NCBI GenBank assembly: GCA_937138255.1
Contig: CAKZOU010000067.1
Coordinates: forward strand, 1-64,000
Direction: 5' to 3'
DNA length: 64,000 bases
Source: an uncultured Paracoccaceae bacterium
GTDB taxonomy: Bacteria > Pseudomonadota > Alphaproteobacteria > Rhodobacterales > Rhodobacteraceae
The translations under genes and the position numbers were made by a program. Position 1 is the first letter of the stretch. Every line of letters starts with the position of its first letter. The notes under the pieces are model-generated. The model had not been told where the DNA came from, ran no database searches, and worked only from the letters and a program-made list of their open reading frames with translations. Positions 27,533 to 37,015 of the stretch are shown here, piece by piece.

Positions 27533-27547
27533 GTTCCTGACTTGTTC
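27533..27547 (+). promoter_or_regulatory. LexA (SOS) box, GTTC-N7-GTTC
   Basis: The sequence GTTCCTGACTTGTTC is an exact match to the direct-repeat LexA site known in Rhodobacter and other alphaproteobacteria. It lies 65-79 bp before the uvrA start, in the intergenic region, where it would repress uvrA until DNA damage. Confidence 0.85.
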
Positions 27548-27611
27548 TCATTTTTTGATTGGAGTGTCCGCCTGATTTGACTATCTGTTAATCGTTGGTG
27601 TGGAGAGGCAG

Positions 27612-30470
27612 ATGCCGGAGCAGAAGTTTATCGAGGTTCGGGGTGCCCGCGAGCACAACCTCAAGAATATCGACGTGGACATTCCCCGCGACCAACTGGT
27701 GGTGATCACCGGCCTGTCCGGTTCGGGCAAGTCCTCGCTCGCCTTTGATACGATCTATGCCGAAGGCCAGCGCCGCTATGTCGAGAGCCTCTCGGCCTAT
27801 GCCCGCCAGTTCCTCGACATGATGGAAAAGCCCGACGTGGATCATATCTCGGGCCTGAGCCCCGCGATTTCCATCGAACAAAAGACCACCTCGAAAAACC
27901 CGCGCTCGACGGTCGGCACCGTGACCGAAATCTATGACTATCTGCGCCTGCTCTTTGCGCGCGTCGGCACGCCATACAGCCCCGCCACCGGCCTGCCCAT
28001 CGAGGCGCAGCAGGTGCAGGATATGGTCGACCGCGTCATGGCGATGGCCGAGGGGACGCGCGGCTATCTTCTGGCCCCCATCGTCCGCGACCGGAAGGGG
28101 GAATACCGCAAGGAATTCCTCGAGCTTCGCAAGCAAGGCTTTCAAAGGGTCAAGGTCGACGGCACCTTCTACGAATTGGACGAGCCGCCCACGCTCGACA
28201 AGAAGTTCCGCCACGACATCGACGTGGTGGTCGACCGGATCGTTGTCCGCCCCGGCCTCGAGACGCGGCTCGCCGACAGCTTCCGCACGGCGCTCAATCT
28301 TGCCGATGGCATCACGGTTCTCGAGACCGCACCCTCCGAAGGTGATCCCGAGCGGATCATCTTCTCGGAAAAATTCGCCTGCCCTGTCTCGGGCTTCACC
28401 ATCCCCGAGATCGAGCCGCGCCTCTTTTCGTTCAACGCGCCCTTCGGCGCCTGTCCGTCCTGCGATGGCCTGGGCGTCGAGCTCTTTTTCGACGAACGCC
28501 TCGTGGTGCCGGACGTGACCCTCTCGCTGGTGAACGGTGCGCTCGCCAACTGGCGCAAGAGCAAGTCGCCCTATATCTCGCAGACCATCGACGCGCTGGC
28601 GCGGCATTATGAATTCGACAAGGCCGCCAAGTGGAAAGACCTGCCGGAGGTGGCGCAGAAGGTCGTGCTCTATGGCTCGGGCGAGGATGAGATCCAGTTC
28701 CGCTATGACGAGGGCGGGCGGGTCTATCAGGTCAAACGCGCCTTCGAGGGGATCATCCCCAATATGGAGCGCCGCTATCGCGAGACCGACAGCGCCTGGA
28801 TGCGCGAAGAGATCGAGCAATACCAGAACAACCGCCCCTGCGGCGCCTGTGGCGGCTATCGCCTGCGGCCCGAGGCACTGGCGGTCAAGATCGCCGGGCT
28901 GCACGCCGGCGAAGTGGTGCAGATGTCGATCAAGGAAGCGTTTGACTGGATCGAAACCGTGCCTGCTGGTCTCACCAGCCAGAAAAACGAGATCGCCCGA
29001 GCGATCCTCAAGGAAATCCGCGAGCGCCTTGGCTTCCTCAATAACGTGGGCCTTGAATACCTGACGCTGAGCCGCAACGCAGGCACCCTTTCGGGCGGCG
29101 AGAGCCAGCGCATTCGCTTGGCAAGCCAGATCGGATCGGGCCTGACGGGTGTTCTCTATGTCCTCGACGAGCCCTCAATCGGCCTGCATCAGCGCGACAA
29201 CGACAGGCTTCTTGGCACGCTCAAGAACCTGCGCGATCAGGGCAACACGGTGATCGTCGTGGAGCACGACGAAGAGGCGATCCGCGAGGCGGATTATGTC
29301 TTCGATATCGGACCCGGCGCGGGCGTGCATGGCGGCGAGATCGTCGCCAAGGGAACGCCCGCCGAGATCATGGCCAATGAGGGCTCGGTGACGGGCCAAT
29401 ATCTTTCCGGCAAGCGCGAGATCGCGGTGCCGAAGGATCGGCGCAGGGGCAATGGCAAGACGCTCTCGGTGGTGAAGGCCACCGGCAACAACCTGCGCGA
29501 GATGAGCGTCGATTTCCCCTTGGGCAAGTTTGTTTGCGTCACCGGCGTTTCCGGTGGCGGTAAGTCGACCCTGACGGTCGAGACCCTCTACAAGAACGCC
29601 GCGATGAAGCTGAACGGCGCCCGCGAAACGCCCGCGCCCTGCGAGACGATCAAGGGCTTTGAACATCTCGACAAGGTCATCGACATCGATCAGCGCCCTA
29701 TCGGCCGCACCCCCCGCTCGAACCCCGCGACCTATACCGGCGCCTTCACCCCGATCCGCGATTGGTTTGCCGGCCTGCCCGAGGCGCAGGCGCGGGGCTA
29801 TAAACCGGGGCGCTTCAGCTTCAACGTGAAGGGCGGCCGCTGCGAGGCCTGTCAGGGCGATGGCGTCATCAAGATCGAGATGCACTTCCTGCCGGATGTC
29901 TATGTGACTTGCGAGACCTGCAAGGGCCACCGCTACAACCGCGAGACGCTTGAAATCCGGTTCAAGGGCAAGTCGATTGCCGATGTGCTCGAGATGACCG
30001 TCGAGGATGCGCAAGAGTTCTTCAAGGCGGTTCCCTCGATCCGCGAGAAGATGGATGCGCTGGTGCGAGTGGGCCTTGGCTATGTTCAGGTCGGCCAACA
30101 GGCGACGACCCTTTCGGGCGGCGAGGCGCAGCGGGTCAAGCTTTCCAAAGAGCTTGCCAAGCGGTCCACCGGCCGCACGCTCTATATCCTCGACGAGCCG
30201 ACCACGGGCCTGCATTTCGAGGATGTGCGCAAGCTTCTCGAAGTGCTGCACGAGCTTGTCGAGCAGGGCAATTCGGTGGTGGTGATCGAGCATAACCTCG
30301 ATGTCATCAAGACCGCCGACTGGCTGATCGACATCGGCCCCGAGGGCGGCGATGGCGGCGGCATGGTGGTGGCGACAGGCACGCCCGAGGCTGTGGCCAA
30401 GGTCGAGGCGAGCCACACGGGCCGCTATCTTGGGCCGATGCTCAAGCCCAAGAAGGTTGCGGCCGAGTAG
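27612..30470 (+). CDS. uvrA: Excinuclease ABC subunit A
   Basis: UvrA is the damage-recognition ATPase of nucleotide excision repair, working with UvrB and UvrC. The 952-residue protein has two ABC ATPase modules: Walker [10 protein letters not shown] near residue 40 and [10 protein letters not shown] in the second half, with signatures LSGGESQRI and [11 protein letters not shown]. The second zinc module ([10 protein letters not shown] with CETCKGH) is intact. In the first, the expected CPxCG reads CPVSG, so one cysteine is replaced; I recall this variation in alphaproteobacterial UvrA. Start 27612 follows GGAGAGG. A LexA box precedes it. Confidence 0.97.
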   Translation: MPEQKFIEVRGAREHNLKNIDVDIPRDQLVVITGLSGSGKSSLAFDTIYAEGQRRYVESLSAYARQFLDMMEKPDVDHISGLSPAISIEQKTTSKNPRSTVGTVTEIYDYLRLLFARVGTPYSPATGLPIEAQQVQDMVDRVMAMAEGTRGYLLAPIVRDRKGEYRKEFLELRKQGFQRVKVDGTFYELDEPPTLDKKFRHDIDVVVDRIVVRPGLETRLADSFRTALNLADGITVLETAPSEGDPERIIFSEKFACPVSGFTIPEIEPRLFSFNAPFGACPSCDGLGVELFFDERLVVPDVTLSLVNGALANWRKSKSPYISQTIDALARHYEFDKAAKWKDLPEVAQKVVLYGSGEDEIQFRYDEGGRVYQVKRAFEGIIPNMERRYRETDSAWMREEIEQYQNNRPCGACGGYRLRPEALAVKIAGLHAGEVVQMSIKEAFDWIETVPAGLTSQKNEIARAILKEIRERLGFLNNVGLEYLTLSRNAGTLSGGESQRIRLASQIGSGLTGVLYVLDEPSIGLHQRDNDRLLGTLKNLRDQGNTVIVVEHDEEAIREADYVFDIGPGAGVHGGEIVAKGTPAEIMANEGSVTGQYLSGKREIAVPKDRRRGNGKTLSVVKATGNNLREMSVDFPLGKFVCVTGVSGGGKSTLTVETLYKNAAMKLNGARETPAPCETIKGFEHLDKVIDIDQRPIGRTPRSNPATYTGAFTPIRDWFAGLPEAQARGYKPGRFSFNVKGGRCEACQGDGVIKIEMHFLPDVYVTCETCKGHRYNRETLEIRFKGKSIADVLEMTVEDAQEFFKAVPSIREKMDALVRVGLGYVQVGQQATTLSGGEAQRVKLSKELAKRSTGRTLYILDEPTTGLHFEDVRKLLEVLHELVEQGNSVVVIEHNLDVIKTADWLIDIGPEGGDGGGMVVATGTPEAVAKVEASHTGRYLGPMLKPKKVAAE

Positions 30471-30478
30471 GCCCGCGC

Positions 30479-31810
30479 CTAGTCGTGTGCGAAGAGGATC
30501 GCCCCGGAGGGGGCGAGCTTCATCGGATCGCCGCCGTATAGCACCCGCTTGCCCAGCCCCTGAACGACCGGCACGGGCGTGTCGGAGAGGTTGAGCGCCA
30601 AGGTGATGGCACCCCGCCGCAGGATCAGAAGGTCATTCGCGGCATAAATCGTCTCGACCGCGCCGCCGCGCATGTCCGCCTCGGATCTGCGGAGCGCGAT
30701 CAGGACTTTGACGTCCTCGGCCAGCGCCACATCGCCGCCGGTCCAATCCATATCCTCGCGGTTCAGGGGCCAGGCCTTGCCGCGCCGGCCCTGTTCCTCG
30801 CCCCAGGAGATCACCGGCGGGCCTTCGGCAAACATCAAAAGGGCGAAAGCCTGCCGCAGCTTGGCGGTATCGCCGCGCATCATGGCGAGAAGCATCGGCA
30901 TATCGTGGTTCGACAGGAAGGGCGCCAACACGTGGTCGCCCTCGACCTCGTAGCGGTTGGTAAAGTAGCGCGCGAAACGTTCGGGGTCTTCGATCCCTGT
31001 CAGCAGTTTCTGCACATGATCGCGGAAGGTGAAATCGAAGATGCCGTCGAGCGTATCGGCCTCGAAGGGCGCTTTGGCGAGGTATTTGTCGCCGTCCCAG
31101 ATCTCGCCCAGAAGGAAGAAATCCTCGCCCAGCCGCAGGCGGGTAAAGACGCGGTGCGCCGCCCAGAAATCAGGTTCGATATGCTTGTAGGTATCAAGGC
31201 GGAAGCCGTCGATCCCGGTGCGCTCGGCAAGGCCGATATGAGCGTCGAGGATCGCGGAGCGGACGTCAAACCGTTCGGTCTTGAGGTCGGGCAGGCCCGA
31301 GAGGCACATGGTGATCGCGTCGCCACCGCACTCGGCCCCTTGACGGAGCCAGTTTGGGTGGGTGACGGTCCATGAGGCATCGTAGCCGACGTGGTTGTAA
31401 ACCACATCGAGCAACACCTTGATCCCGCGCTCATGCGCCGCCACGACAAGCGCGCGCAGATCGTCCTCGGTGCCATAGCGCGGGTCGATGGCGTTGAAAT
31501 CATCCGCCCAATAGCCGTGGTGGGGCTGGAACGTGCCTTCAGCCACCTCGATCGACGGACCCTGCTGGTTCACGGGCGTGAGCCAGATCGCCGTGGCGCC
31601 GAGATCGGCGATATAATCGAGCCGCTCGGTCAGGCCCTTCAGATCGCCACCGTGGAAGGCGAGGGGATTGTCCAGATCCACGCCCTCGTTGTTCGACGGA
31701 TCGCCATCAGCGAAGCGGTCGACCATGACGAAATAGATGATCTCGTCCCTCCAGTCGGCACTCGCAGGTGTCGCCAGCACCAGAAGAAGGCAAAGCAAAC
31801 GTCGCAGCAT
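30479..31810 (-). CDS. Secreted GH13 alpha-amylase-family enzyme
   Basis: A 443-residue glycoside hydrolase of family 13 with a signal peptide (MLRRLLCLLLVLATPASA), so it acts on alpha-glucans outside the cytoplasm. The catalytic nucleophile lies in GFRLDTYKH, the acid/base in LLGEIWDGD and the transition-state Asp in FLSNHDMP; DVVYNHVG is conserved region I. A short C-terminal beta domain ends it. Its stop lies 8 nt from the uvrA stop on the other strand, with no terminator between. No maltose or glycogen genes are nearby, so its natural substrate is open. Confidence 0.92.
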   Translation of the reverse strand: MLRRLLCLLLVLATPASADWRDEIIYFVMVDRFADGDPSNNEGVDLDNPLAFHGGDLKGLTERLDYIADLGATAIWLTPVNQQGPSIEVAEGTFQPHHGYWADDFNAIDPRYGTEDDLRALVVAAHERGIKVLLDVVYNHVGYDASWTVTHPNWLRQGAECGGDAITMCLSGLPDLKTERFDVRSAILDAHIGLAERTGIDGFRLDTYKHIEPDFWAAHRVFTRLRLGEDFFLLGEIWDGDKYLAKAPFEADTLDGIFDFTFRDHVQKLLTGIEDPERFARYFTNRYEVEGDHVLAPFLSNHDMPMLLAMMRGDTAKLRQAFALLMFAEGPPVISWGEEQGRRGKAWPLNREDMDWTGGDVALAEDVKVLIALRRSEADMRGGAVETIYAANDLLILRRGAITLALNLSDTPVPVVQGLGKRVLYGGDPMKLAPSGAILFAHD

Positions 31811-31903
31811 ATCTGTCCCCTCATAGAGCGCACCCTTTGGCGCGCCCGTTTCGGGGCACTCTAGCGCGAGATCTGCGCGGCGGTCGAGATTTGTGTGCTG
31901 ACT

Positions 31904-32098
31904 TTACTTGTTCGTTCTCATGCCGAGGATGCGGTAGATCGGGCAGAAAGACATTCCCGCCGTCCCGATCAGAACGAGGCCAACAACAAGCGCATACCAG
32001 CGATAGCCGGCGTCGGGCTGATAGAAGAACAGGCCGGCCAGAACGAGGCCGACGACAAGGCGAAGAATGCGATCAATGGAACCGACGTTTTTGGACAT
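31904..32098 (-). CDS. YgaP-like DUF2892 membrane protein
   Basis: A 64-residue protein with two transmembrane helices (LRLVVGLVLAGLFFY and WYALVVGLVLIGTAGM) and the conserved C-terminal FCPIYRILGM. DUF2892 proteins resemble the membrane part of E. coli YgaP, where a rhodanese is fused to it. Here the rhodanese is a separate gene 4.5 kb away. It has its own promoter with a TTGACT -35 overlapping an FNR-like box. AGGAG lies 7 nt before the start. Confidence 0.88.
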   Translation of the reverse strand: MSKNVGSIDRILRLVVGLVLAGLFFYQPDAGYRWYALVVGLVLIGTAGMSFCPIYRILGMRTNK

Positions 32099-32134
32099 GG
32101 GAAAACTCCTGTGTTGTCAGGCGATACTGTCCTT

Positions 32135-32164
32135 AATACATCGGAAATCTTTGATGTAAGTCAA
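32135..32164 (-). promoter_or_regulatory. Promoter and FNR-like box of the DUF2892 gene
   Basis: On the minus strand TTGACT (32164-32159) and TGTATT (32140-32135) with an 18-bp spacer form a good sigma-70 promoter. The -35 overlaps TTGACTTACATCAA (32151-32164), which differs from the FNR/FnrL consensus TTGAT-N4-ATCAA at one base. The position overlaps the -35 rather than being centred at -41.5, so the sign of control is unclear. Confidence 0.5.
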
Positions 32165-32173
32165 TCTCTGTGC

Positions 32174-33046
32174 TTATTTGCCGCGATGGCGCTTTTTAAA
32201 CCGCGGCAGCATGGCCGAGAAATCCTTGCCGCGCCCGTCCTCATCCTCGACGAAGCGACGATACAGTTCGGCCGCCTTCCGGCCCATCGGCGTGTCGGCG
32301 TCTACCGCCTCGGCGGCCATCTGGCTGAGGTTGAGGTCTTTGAGCATCAACTCCGAGGCAAAGCCCGGCTTGTAGTCGTTATCGGCCGGGGATTTCGCAC
32401 CAATGCCGGGGGCGGGGGTATAGGCGTTCATCGTCCAGCTATAGCCAGACGAGGTCGAGACCACGTCATACATCTTCTGCCGGTCAAGCCCGAGCTTGTC
32501 GGCCAATGCGAAGGCCTCGCAGGTGGCGATCATCGTCACGCCGAGGATCATGTTGTTGCAGATCTTGGCGGCCTGTCCGGCCCCCGAGCCGCCGCAATGG
32601 ACGGCCTTTTGCCCCATGATTTCAAAGAGGGGCGCGACCTTGGCGAAGGCTTCCTCTGAGCCGCCCGCCATGAAGGTGAGCGTCCCCGCCGCAGCACCAC
32701 CGATCCCGCCGGAGACCGGCGCATCCACCGCCAGAAGGCCCGCCGCCTCGGCCTGCGATGCCACTGTGCGGGCGCTTTCGACATCGACGGTCGAGCAATC
32801 GCAAAGGACCGCACCCGGATCCATCGCCGGGATGATCTCTTCCGCCACGGCCCGCAGGATCGTGCCGTTGGGCAGCATGGTGATCACCACCTCCGCTCCG
32901 CGCACCGCCTCGGCGGCGTTCACCGCCATGATCAGGAAATCGGGGTGGGCGGCCGTGTCATAGCCCACAACATCATGCCCCGCCTTGACGAGGTTGGCCG
33001 CCATCGGCGCGCCCATGTTGCCCAGTCCGATGAAACCGATCTTCAT
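32174..33046 (-). CDS. mmsB: 3-hydroxyisobutyrate dehydrogenase
   Basis: This NAD-dependent beta-hydroxyacid dehydrogenase oxidises 3-hydroxyisobutyrate to methylmalonate semialdehyde in valine catabolism. The 290-residue protein has the Rossmann motif GLGNMGAPMA, the substrate-binding DAPVSGGIGGA and the catalytic lysine in AAKICNNMILG. Its ATG overlaps the stop of the hydrolase gene by 4 nt. The neighbours supply its substrate and use its product, which supports the specific call over other family members. Confidence 0.95.
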   Translation of the reverse strand: MKIGFIGLGNMGAPMAANLVKAGHDVVGYDTAAHPDFLIMAVNAAEAVRGAEVVITMLPNGTILRAVAEEIIPAMDPGAVLCDCSTVDVESARTVASQAEAAGLLAVDAPVSGGIGGAAAGTLTFMAGGSEEAFAKVAPLFEIMGQKAVHCGGSGAGQAAKICNNMILGVTMIATCEAFALADKLGLDRQKMYDVVSTSSGYSWTMNAYTPAPGIGAKSPADNDYKPGFASELMLKDLNLSQMAAEAVDADTPMGRKAAELYRRFVEDEDGRGKDFSAMLPRFKKRHRGK

Positions 33047-34089
33047 GGCTCTTCCCTTTCAAACGTAAGTGCTTCGGCCCCGAGGGGCAGGGTCATCTTC
33101 AGAATGTCACCGCCGGGCACAGTGCGCCAGTCATCGTGCCGCCAGCGTGGATTGCGGTCCTTGTCGATGATCGCGGCTCGGATGCCTTCGATGAAGTCGC
33201 CATGCTCCATCGAGCGATAGGTAAAGCGGTATTCCTGATCGAGCGCATAGCGCATCTGCGGGCGGGTGCGGACACGGCGGATGATCTCGATGGCCGAGGC
33301 CATGGCCAGCGGCGAATTGCGGTCCATGAGCTTGAAGGCATGGGTGACGGCCTCGGGGAGCGGGTCGGGCAGGCCGCGCGCCATGTCGCCCAAGGTTTCC
33401 CCGCCGAACACCGCGTCGATCTCGGCCTGAATGGCGGCAAGGCGCGCGGGGGCAGGGGCTTGGGCCACGCGGTCGACCGCTTCCCAATCGCCGGTGGCCT
33501 CAAGCTCTGCAATGAGGCCGGGCCACTTGGCCTCTGGCACGAAATAATCGGCAAAGCCCGCGTGGATCGCATCTGCCGCGTCCATCCGGTCGCCCGTGAC
33601 GCCAAGGTATTCGCCAAGGCGCCCCGGTGCGCGGGCGAGGATCAGCGAGCCGCCGATATCGGGGATCAGGCCGATGGTGCATTCGGGCATGGCGATCTTC
33701 GAGCTTTCGCCGACGATCCGGTGCGAGCCATGACAGCCGACGCCAACGCCGCCGCCCATGGTAAAGCCTTGCATCAGGCTCACCACCGGCTTGGGGAACT
33801 CAAAGAGCCGCGCGTTCATCCGGTATTCGTCGCGCCAGAACCTGCGGCCATAGGCATAGTCGCCCTTCGTGCCGGTGGCATACATCTCGGCGATATCGCC
33901 GCCCGAACAGAAAGCCCGGTCGCCCTCGGCGTCGATCACCACAAGGGCGACCTCGGGATCCTCGGCCCAATCGCCCAAGATGGCATCGATCGCCATCATC
34001 ATCTCGTAGGTGAGGGCATTCAGTGCCTTCGGGCGCGTCAGGGTAATCCGGCCCGCGCGGCCGGTCTTGCGGATCGAGATGTCGCTCAT
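33043..34089 (-). CDS. 3-hydroxyisobutyryl-CoA hydrolase
   Basis: A 348-residue crotonase-fold protein. The oxyanion loop FCSGGDIAEMY and the GFTMGGGVGVGCHGSHRI helix match the HIBCH branch, whose members are longer than enoyl-CoA hydratases and release CoA from 3-hydroxyisobutyryl-CoA. It sits between an acyl-CoA dehydrogenase and mmsB with 4-nt overlaps on both sides, exactly the valine pathway order. No separate enoyl-CoA hydratase for methacrylyl-CoA is present here, so that step must come from elsewhere. Confidence 0.9.
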   Translation of the reverse strand: MSDISIRKTGRAGRITLTRPKALNALTYEMMMAIDAILGDWAEDPEVALVVIDAEGDRAFCSGGDIAEMYATGTKGDYAYGRRFWRDEYRMNARLFEFPKPVVSLMQGFTMGGGVGVGCHGSHRIVGESSKIAMPECTIGLIPDIGGSLILARAPGRLGEYLGVTGDRMDAADAIHAGFADYFVPEAKWPGLIAELEATGDWEAVDRVAQAPAPARLAAIQAEIDAVFGGETLGDMARGLPDPLPEAVTHAFKLMDRNSPLAMASAIEIIRRVRTRPQMRYALDQEYRFTYRSMEHGDFIEGIRAAIIDKDRNPRWRHDDWRTVPGGDILKMTLPLGAEALTFEREEP

Positions 34090-35225
34090 TTGCCAACCAT
34101 CTGCCGCGCGACGATCATCCGCATGATCTCGTTGGTGCCTTCGAGGATCTGATGCACCCGCAGATCGCGGACGATCTTTTCGATGCCATAGTCGGCCAGA
34201 TAGCCATAGCCGCCGTGCAGTTGCAGGCATTGATCGGCCACGCGGCTGCCTACTTCGGTGGCGTGTTTTTTGGCCATTGCGCAGAATTTGGTGGCGTCAG
34301 GTGCGCCGGTGTCGAGCTTCCACGCCGCCTGCCGCAGGAAGGTGCGAGCGGCCTGAAGCTCGATCTCCATATCGGCCAGACGGAATTGCAGAGCCTGAAA
34401 CTGGTCGAGGCTTTGGCCGAAAGCCTTGCGCTCGGCCATATAGGCCAGCGTGGCATCGAGCGCCGCCTGCGCCCCGCCGATCGAGCAGGCGGCGATATTG
34501 AGGCGCCCCCCGTCGAGCCCCTTCATGGCATAGGTAAAGCCCTTGCCTTCCTCGCCCAAAAGATTGGCCTCCGGGATAGCTGCGCCATCCAGCTGGACCT
34601 GCCGCGTCGGTTGCGACCGCCAGCCCATCTTGTCTTCAAGCCCGCCAAAGCTCAGGCCCACGGTCCCGTCCTCGATCATGAAGGCCGAGACACCTTTCGG
34701 CCCCTCGGCGCCAGTGCGGGCCATGACGATATAGGCGTCCGAATAGCCGCCGCCCGAGATGAAGGCCTTGGTGCCGGTGAGGGCATAGCCCGCGCCCGTC
34801 TTCTCGGCGCGGGTCTTGAGGGCGGCCGCGTCCGAGCCTGATCCCGGTTCGGTCAGGCAGTAGGAGAACACCGTCTCCATGGTCAGGGCGGAGGGGAGAT
34901 ACTTGTCGCGCAACTCGTCCGAGGCGAAATCGTCGATCATCTTGGCGCACATGTTGTGGATCGACAGAAACGCCGCGACCGAGGCGCAGGACATCGACAA
35001 AGCCTCGAACACGAGGGTCGCATCAAGCCGCGACAGCCCCGAGCCGCCGTGGTCTTCGCAGACATAAAGCCCGCCAAAGCCCAGTGCCGCGATTTCGGGC
35101 CAGAGGCCCTTGGGGATCGACCCTTCCGCCTCCCACTCGCGGGCGAAAGGCGCGATGTGTTCCTGCCCGAAGGCATGGGCCATGTCGAAGATGGCCTGTT
35201 GTTCCTCAGTCAGAGCGAAGTGCAA
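34086..35225 (-). CDS. Acyl-CoA dehydrogenase (probably isobutyryl-CoA)
   Basis: A 379-residue FAD flavoenzyme that desaturates short branched acyl-CoA. Visible are YCLTEPGSGSDAAAL, TGTKAFISGGG, the FAD/dimer region DQFQALQFRLADME and the C-terminal catalytic-base segment HQILEGTNEIMR. The operon with 3-hydroxyisobutyryl-CoA hydrolase and mmsB points to isobutyryl-CoA as substrate. Its stop overlaps the next start by 4 nt. It is the first gene of this minus-strand operon after mmsA. Confidence 0.92.
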   Translation of the reverse strand: MHFALTEEQQAIFDMAHAFGQEHIAPFAREWEAEGSIPKGLWPEIAALGFGGLYVCEDHGGSGLSRLDATLVFEALSMSCASVAAFLSIHNMCAKMIDDFASDELRDKYLPSALTMETVFSYCLTEPGSGSDAAALKTRAEKTGAGYALTGTKAFISGGGYSDAYIVMARTGAEGPKGVSAFMIEDGTVGLSFGGLEDKMGWRSQPTRQVQLDGAAIPEANLLGEEGKGFTYAMKGLDGGRLNIAACSIGGAQAALDATLAYMAERKAFGQSLDQFQALQFRLADMEIELQAARTFLRQAAWKLDTGAPDATKFCAMAKKHATEVGSRVADQCLQLHGGYGYLADYGIEKIVRDLRVHQILEGTNEIMRMIVARQMVGK

Positions 35226-35352
35226 GGATTGCCTCCGGCGTGAAATGAACGGTTGTTTAATTATTGGCGAAGAACCTGGTCAACACAAGTGCGCGCTGAG
35301 GTTTCCAGAGAGTGTTTTCGCTATCAGCGACCGCCTGTCGCGGCGCAAAATG

Positions 35353-35380
35353 AAAAGGGCGGCCAAAGCCGCCCCGTTCT
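35353..35380 (-). terminator. Terminator of mmsA
   Basis: Read on the minus strand, GGGCGGC-TTTG-GCCGCCC followed by TTTTC forms an intrinsic terminator just after the mmsA stop. Confidence 0.8.
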
Positions 35381-35382
35381 GA

Positions 35383-36882
35383 TCAATCCATCGGCTTGAA
35401 ATTAAACGCCGATCCTTCCTTGATCCCGCTCGGCCAGCGCGAGGTGACCGTTTTGGTGCGGGTGTAGAATTTGAAGGCATCGGGGCCGTGCTGGTTGAGA
35501 TCGCCAAAGACCGATTTCTTCCAGCCGCCGAAGGTGTGATAGGCCAGCGGCACCGGGATCGGCACGTTGATGCCGACCATGCCGATATTGATCCGGCTCG
35601 CGAAATCGCGGGCGGTGTCGCCATCGCGGGTGAAGATCGCGGTGCCGTTGCCATATTCGTGATCCATGGCAAGGCCGATGGCCTCTTCATAGGTCTTGGC
35701 GCGGACGGTCGAGAGCACGGGGCCGAAGATCTCTTTGCGATAGATGTCCATGTCTTTGGTGACATGGTCGAAGAGGTGCGGGCCCACGAAGAAGCCGTTC
35801 TCATAGCCCTGAAGGCTGAAGCTGCGGCCATCGACGACGAGCTTGGCGCCCTGCTCGACACCGCTCTCGACGAGCTTGAGGATATTGGCCTTGGCGGCAG
35901 CGGTGACGACCGGGCCGTAATCCACATCGTTGCCGGCGGTGTAGGGGCCGACTTTCAGCTTTTCGATGCGGGGCACGAGCTTTTCGATCAGGCGGTCGGC
36001 GGTTTCATCGCCCACCGGAACCGCGACCGAGATCGCCATGCAGCGCTCGCCAGCGGCGCCATAGCCGGCACCGATGAGCGCATCGGCGGCTTGGTCCATA
36101 TCGGCGTCGGGCATGATGATCATGTGGTTCTTGGCGCCGCCGAAACACTGGACACGCTTGCCCATCGAACAGCCACGGCCATAGATATATTCGGCAATCG
36201 GGGTCGAGCCGACGAAGCCGATCGACTGGATCACCGGATGGTCGATGATCGCGTCCACCGCTTCCTTGTCGCCGTTGACGACCTGCAGGATGCCCTTGGG
36301 CAGACCGGCCTCTTCCATCAACTCGGCCAGCATCAGCGGCACTGAGGGGTCACGCTCCGAGGGCTTGAGGATGAAGGCGTTGCCGCAGGCGATGGCGGGG
36401 GCAAACATCCACATCGGGATCATCGCGGGGAAGTTGAAGGGCGTGATGCCGGCGGAAACGCCGAGCGGCTGCTTCATCGAATACATGTCGATGCCGGGGC
36501 CGGCGCCGTCGGTGTAGTCGCCCTTCAGAAGCTCGGGCGCGCCGATGCAGTATTCGACAACCTCGAGGCCGCGCTGCACATCGCCCTTGGCGTCGGGGAA
36601 GGTCTTGCCATGCTCGCGGCTCAAGGCCTCGGCAAGCTTGTCCATGTCGCGGTTGAGAAGATCGACGAACTTCATCATCACGCGGGCGCGGCGCTGCGGG
36701 TTGGTGGCGGCCCAGGCGGGCTGGGCGGCAGCGGCGATTTCCACCGCGGCGGCCATCTCGGCAGACGAAGCCAGCGGCACCTTGGCCTGCACTTCGCCGA
36801 TGGCGGGGTTGAAGACGTCGGCAAAGCGGCCCGAGGTGCCTTTGACATGCTTGCCGCCGATGTAATGTGTGAGTTCCTGCAT
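35383..36882 (-). CDS. mmsA: Methylmalonate-semialdehyde dehydrogenase (CoA-acylating)
   Basis: MmsA converts methylmalonate semialdehyde plus CoA and NAD to propionyl-CoA, the last dedicated step of valine degradation. The 499-residue protein has the catalytic cysteine in GAAGERCMAISVAVPVG, the substrate/NAD region FNFPAMIPMWMFAPAI, and GFVGSTPIAEYIYGRG. The start MQELTHYIGG follows GGAGAG; a longer frame reaches into the promoter region and is rejected. It is divergent from a LysR regulator and separated from the acyl-CoA dehydrogenase operon by a terminator. Confidence 0.96.
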   Translation of the reverse strand: MQELTHYIGGKHVKGTSGRFADVFNPAIGEVQAKVPLASSAEMAAAVEIAAAAQPAWAATNPQRRARVMMKFVDLLNRDMDKLAEALSREHGKTFPDAKGDVQRGLEVVEYCIGAPELLKGDYTDGAGPGIDMYSMKQPLGVSAGITPFNFPAMIPMWMFAPAIACGNAFILKPSERDPSVPLMLAELMEEAGLPKGILQVVNGDKEAVDAIIDHPVIQSIGFVGSTPIAEYIYGRGCSMGKRVQCFGGAKNHMIIMPDADMDQAADALIGAGYGAAGERCMAISVAVPVGDETADRLIEKLVPRIEKLKVGPYTAGNDVDYGPVVTAAAKANILKLVESGVEQGAKLVVDGRSFSLQGYENGFFVGPHLFDHVTKDMDIYRKEIFGPVLSTVRAKTYEEAIGLAMDHEYGNGTAIFTRDGDTARDFASRINIGMVGINVPIPVPLAYHTFGGWKKSVFGDLNQHGPDAFKFYTRTKTVTSRWPSGIKEGSAFNFKPMD

Positions 36883-36950
36883 GGGTCTCTCCCTGATCGC
36901 GCCACACGGCGAAAGGGGCCGCGGGCGGGTGAATACACGCCTCTTATAGT

Positions 36951-37007
36951 CTTGCAATTTTCGCCGTAAAAGCGTCAGTTTATCAAAATCGTTTTGCATT
37001 TTTGCAA
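36951..37007. promoter_or_regulatory. LysR-type operator region between mmsA and the regulator
   Basis: CTTGCAA at 36951-36957 and the palindrome TTGCA-TTTT-TGCAA at 36994-37007 lie in the 133-bp divergent region. The second fits the T-N11-A pattern of LysR regulators, with T at 36995 and A at 37007. The two TTGCAA elements are inverted relative to each other. Confidence 0.55.
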
Positions 37008-37015
37008 GGGTAGCC

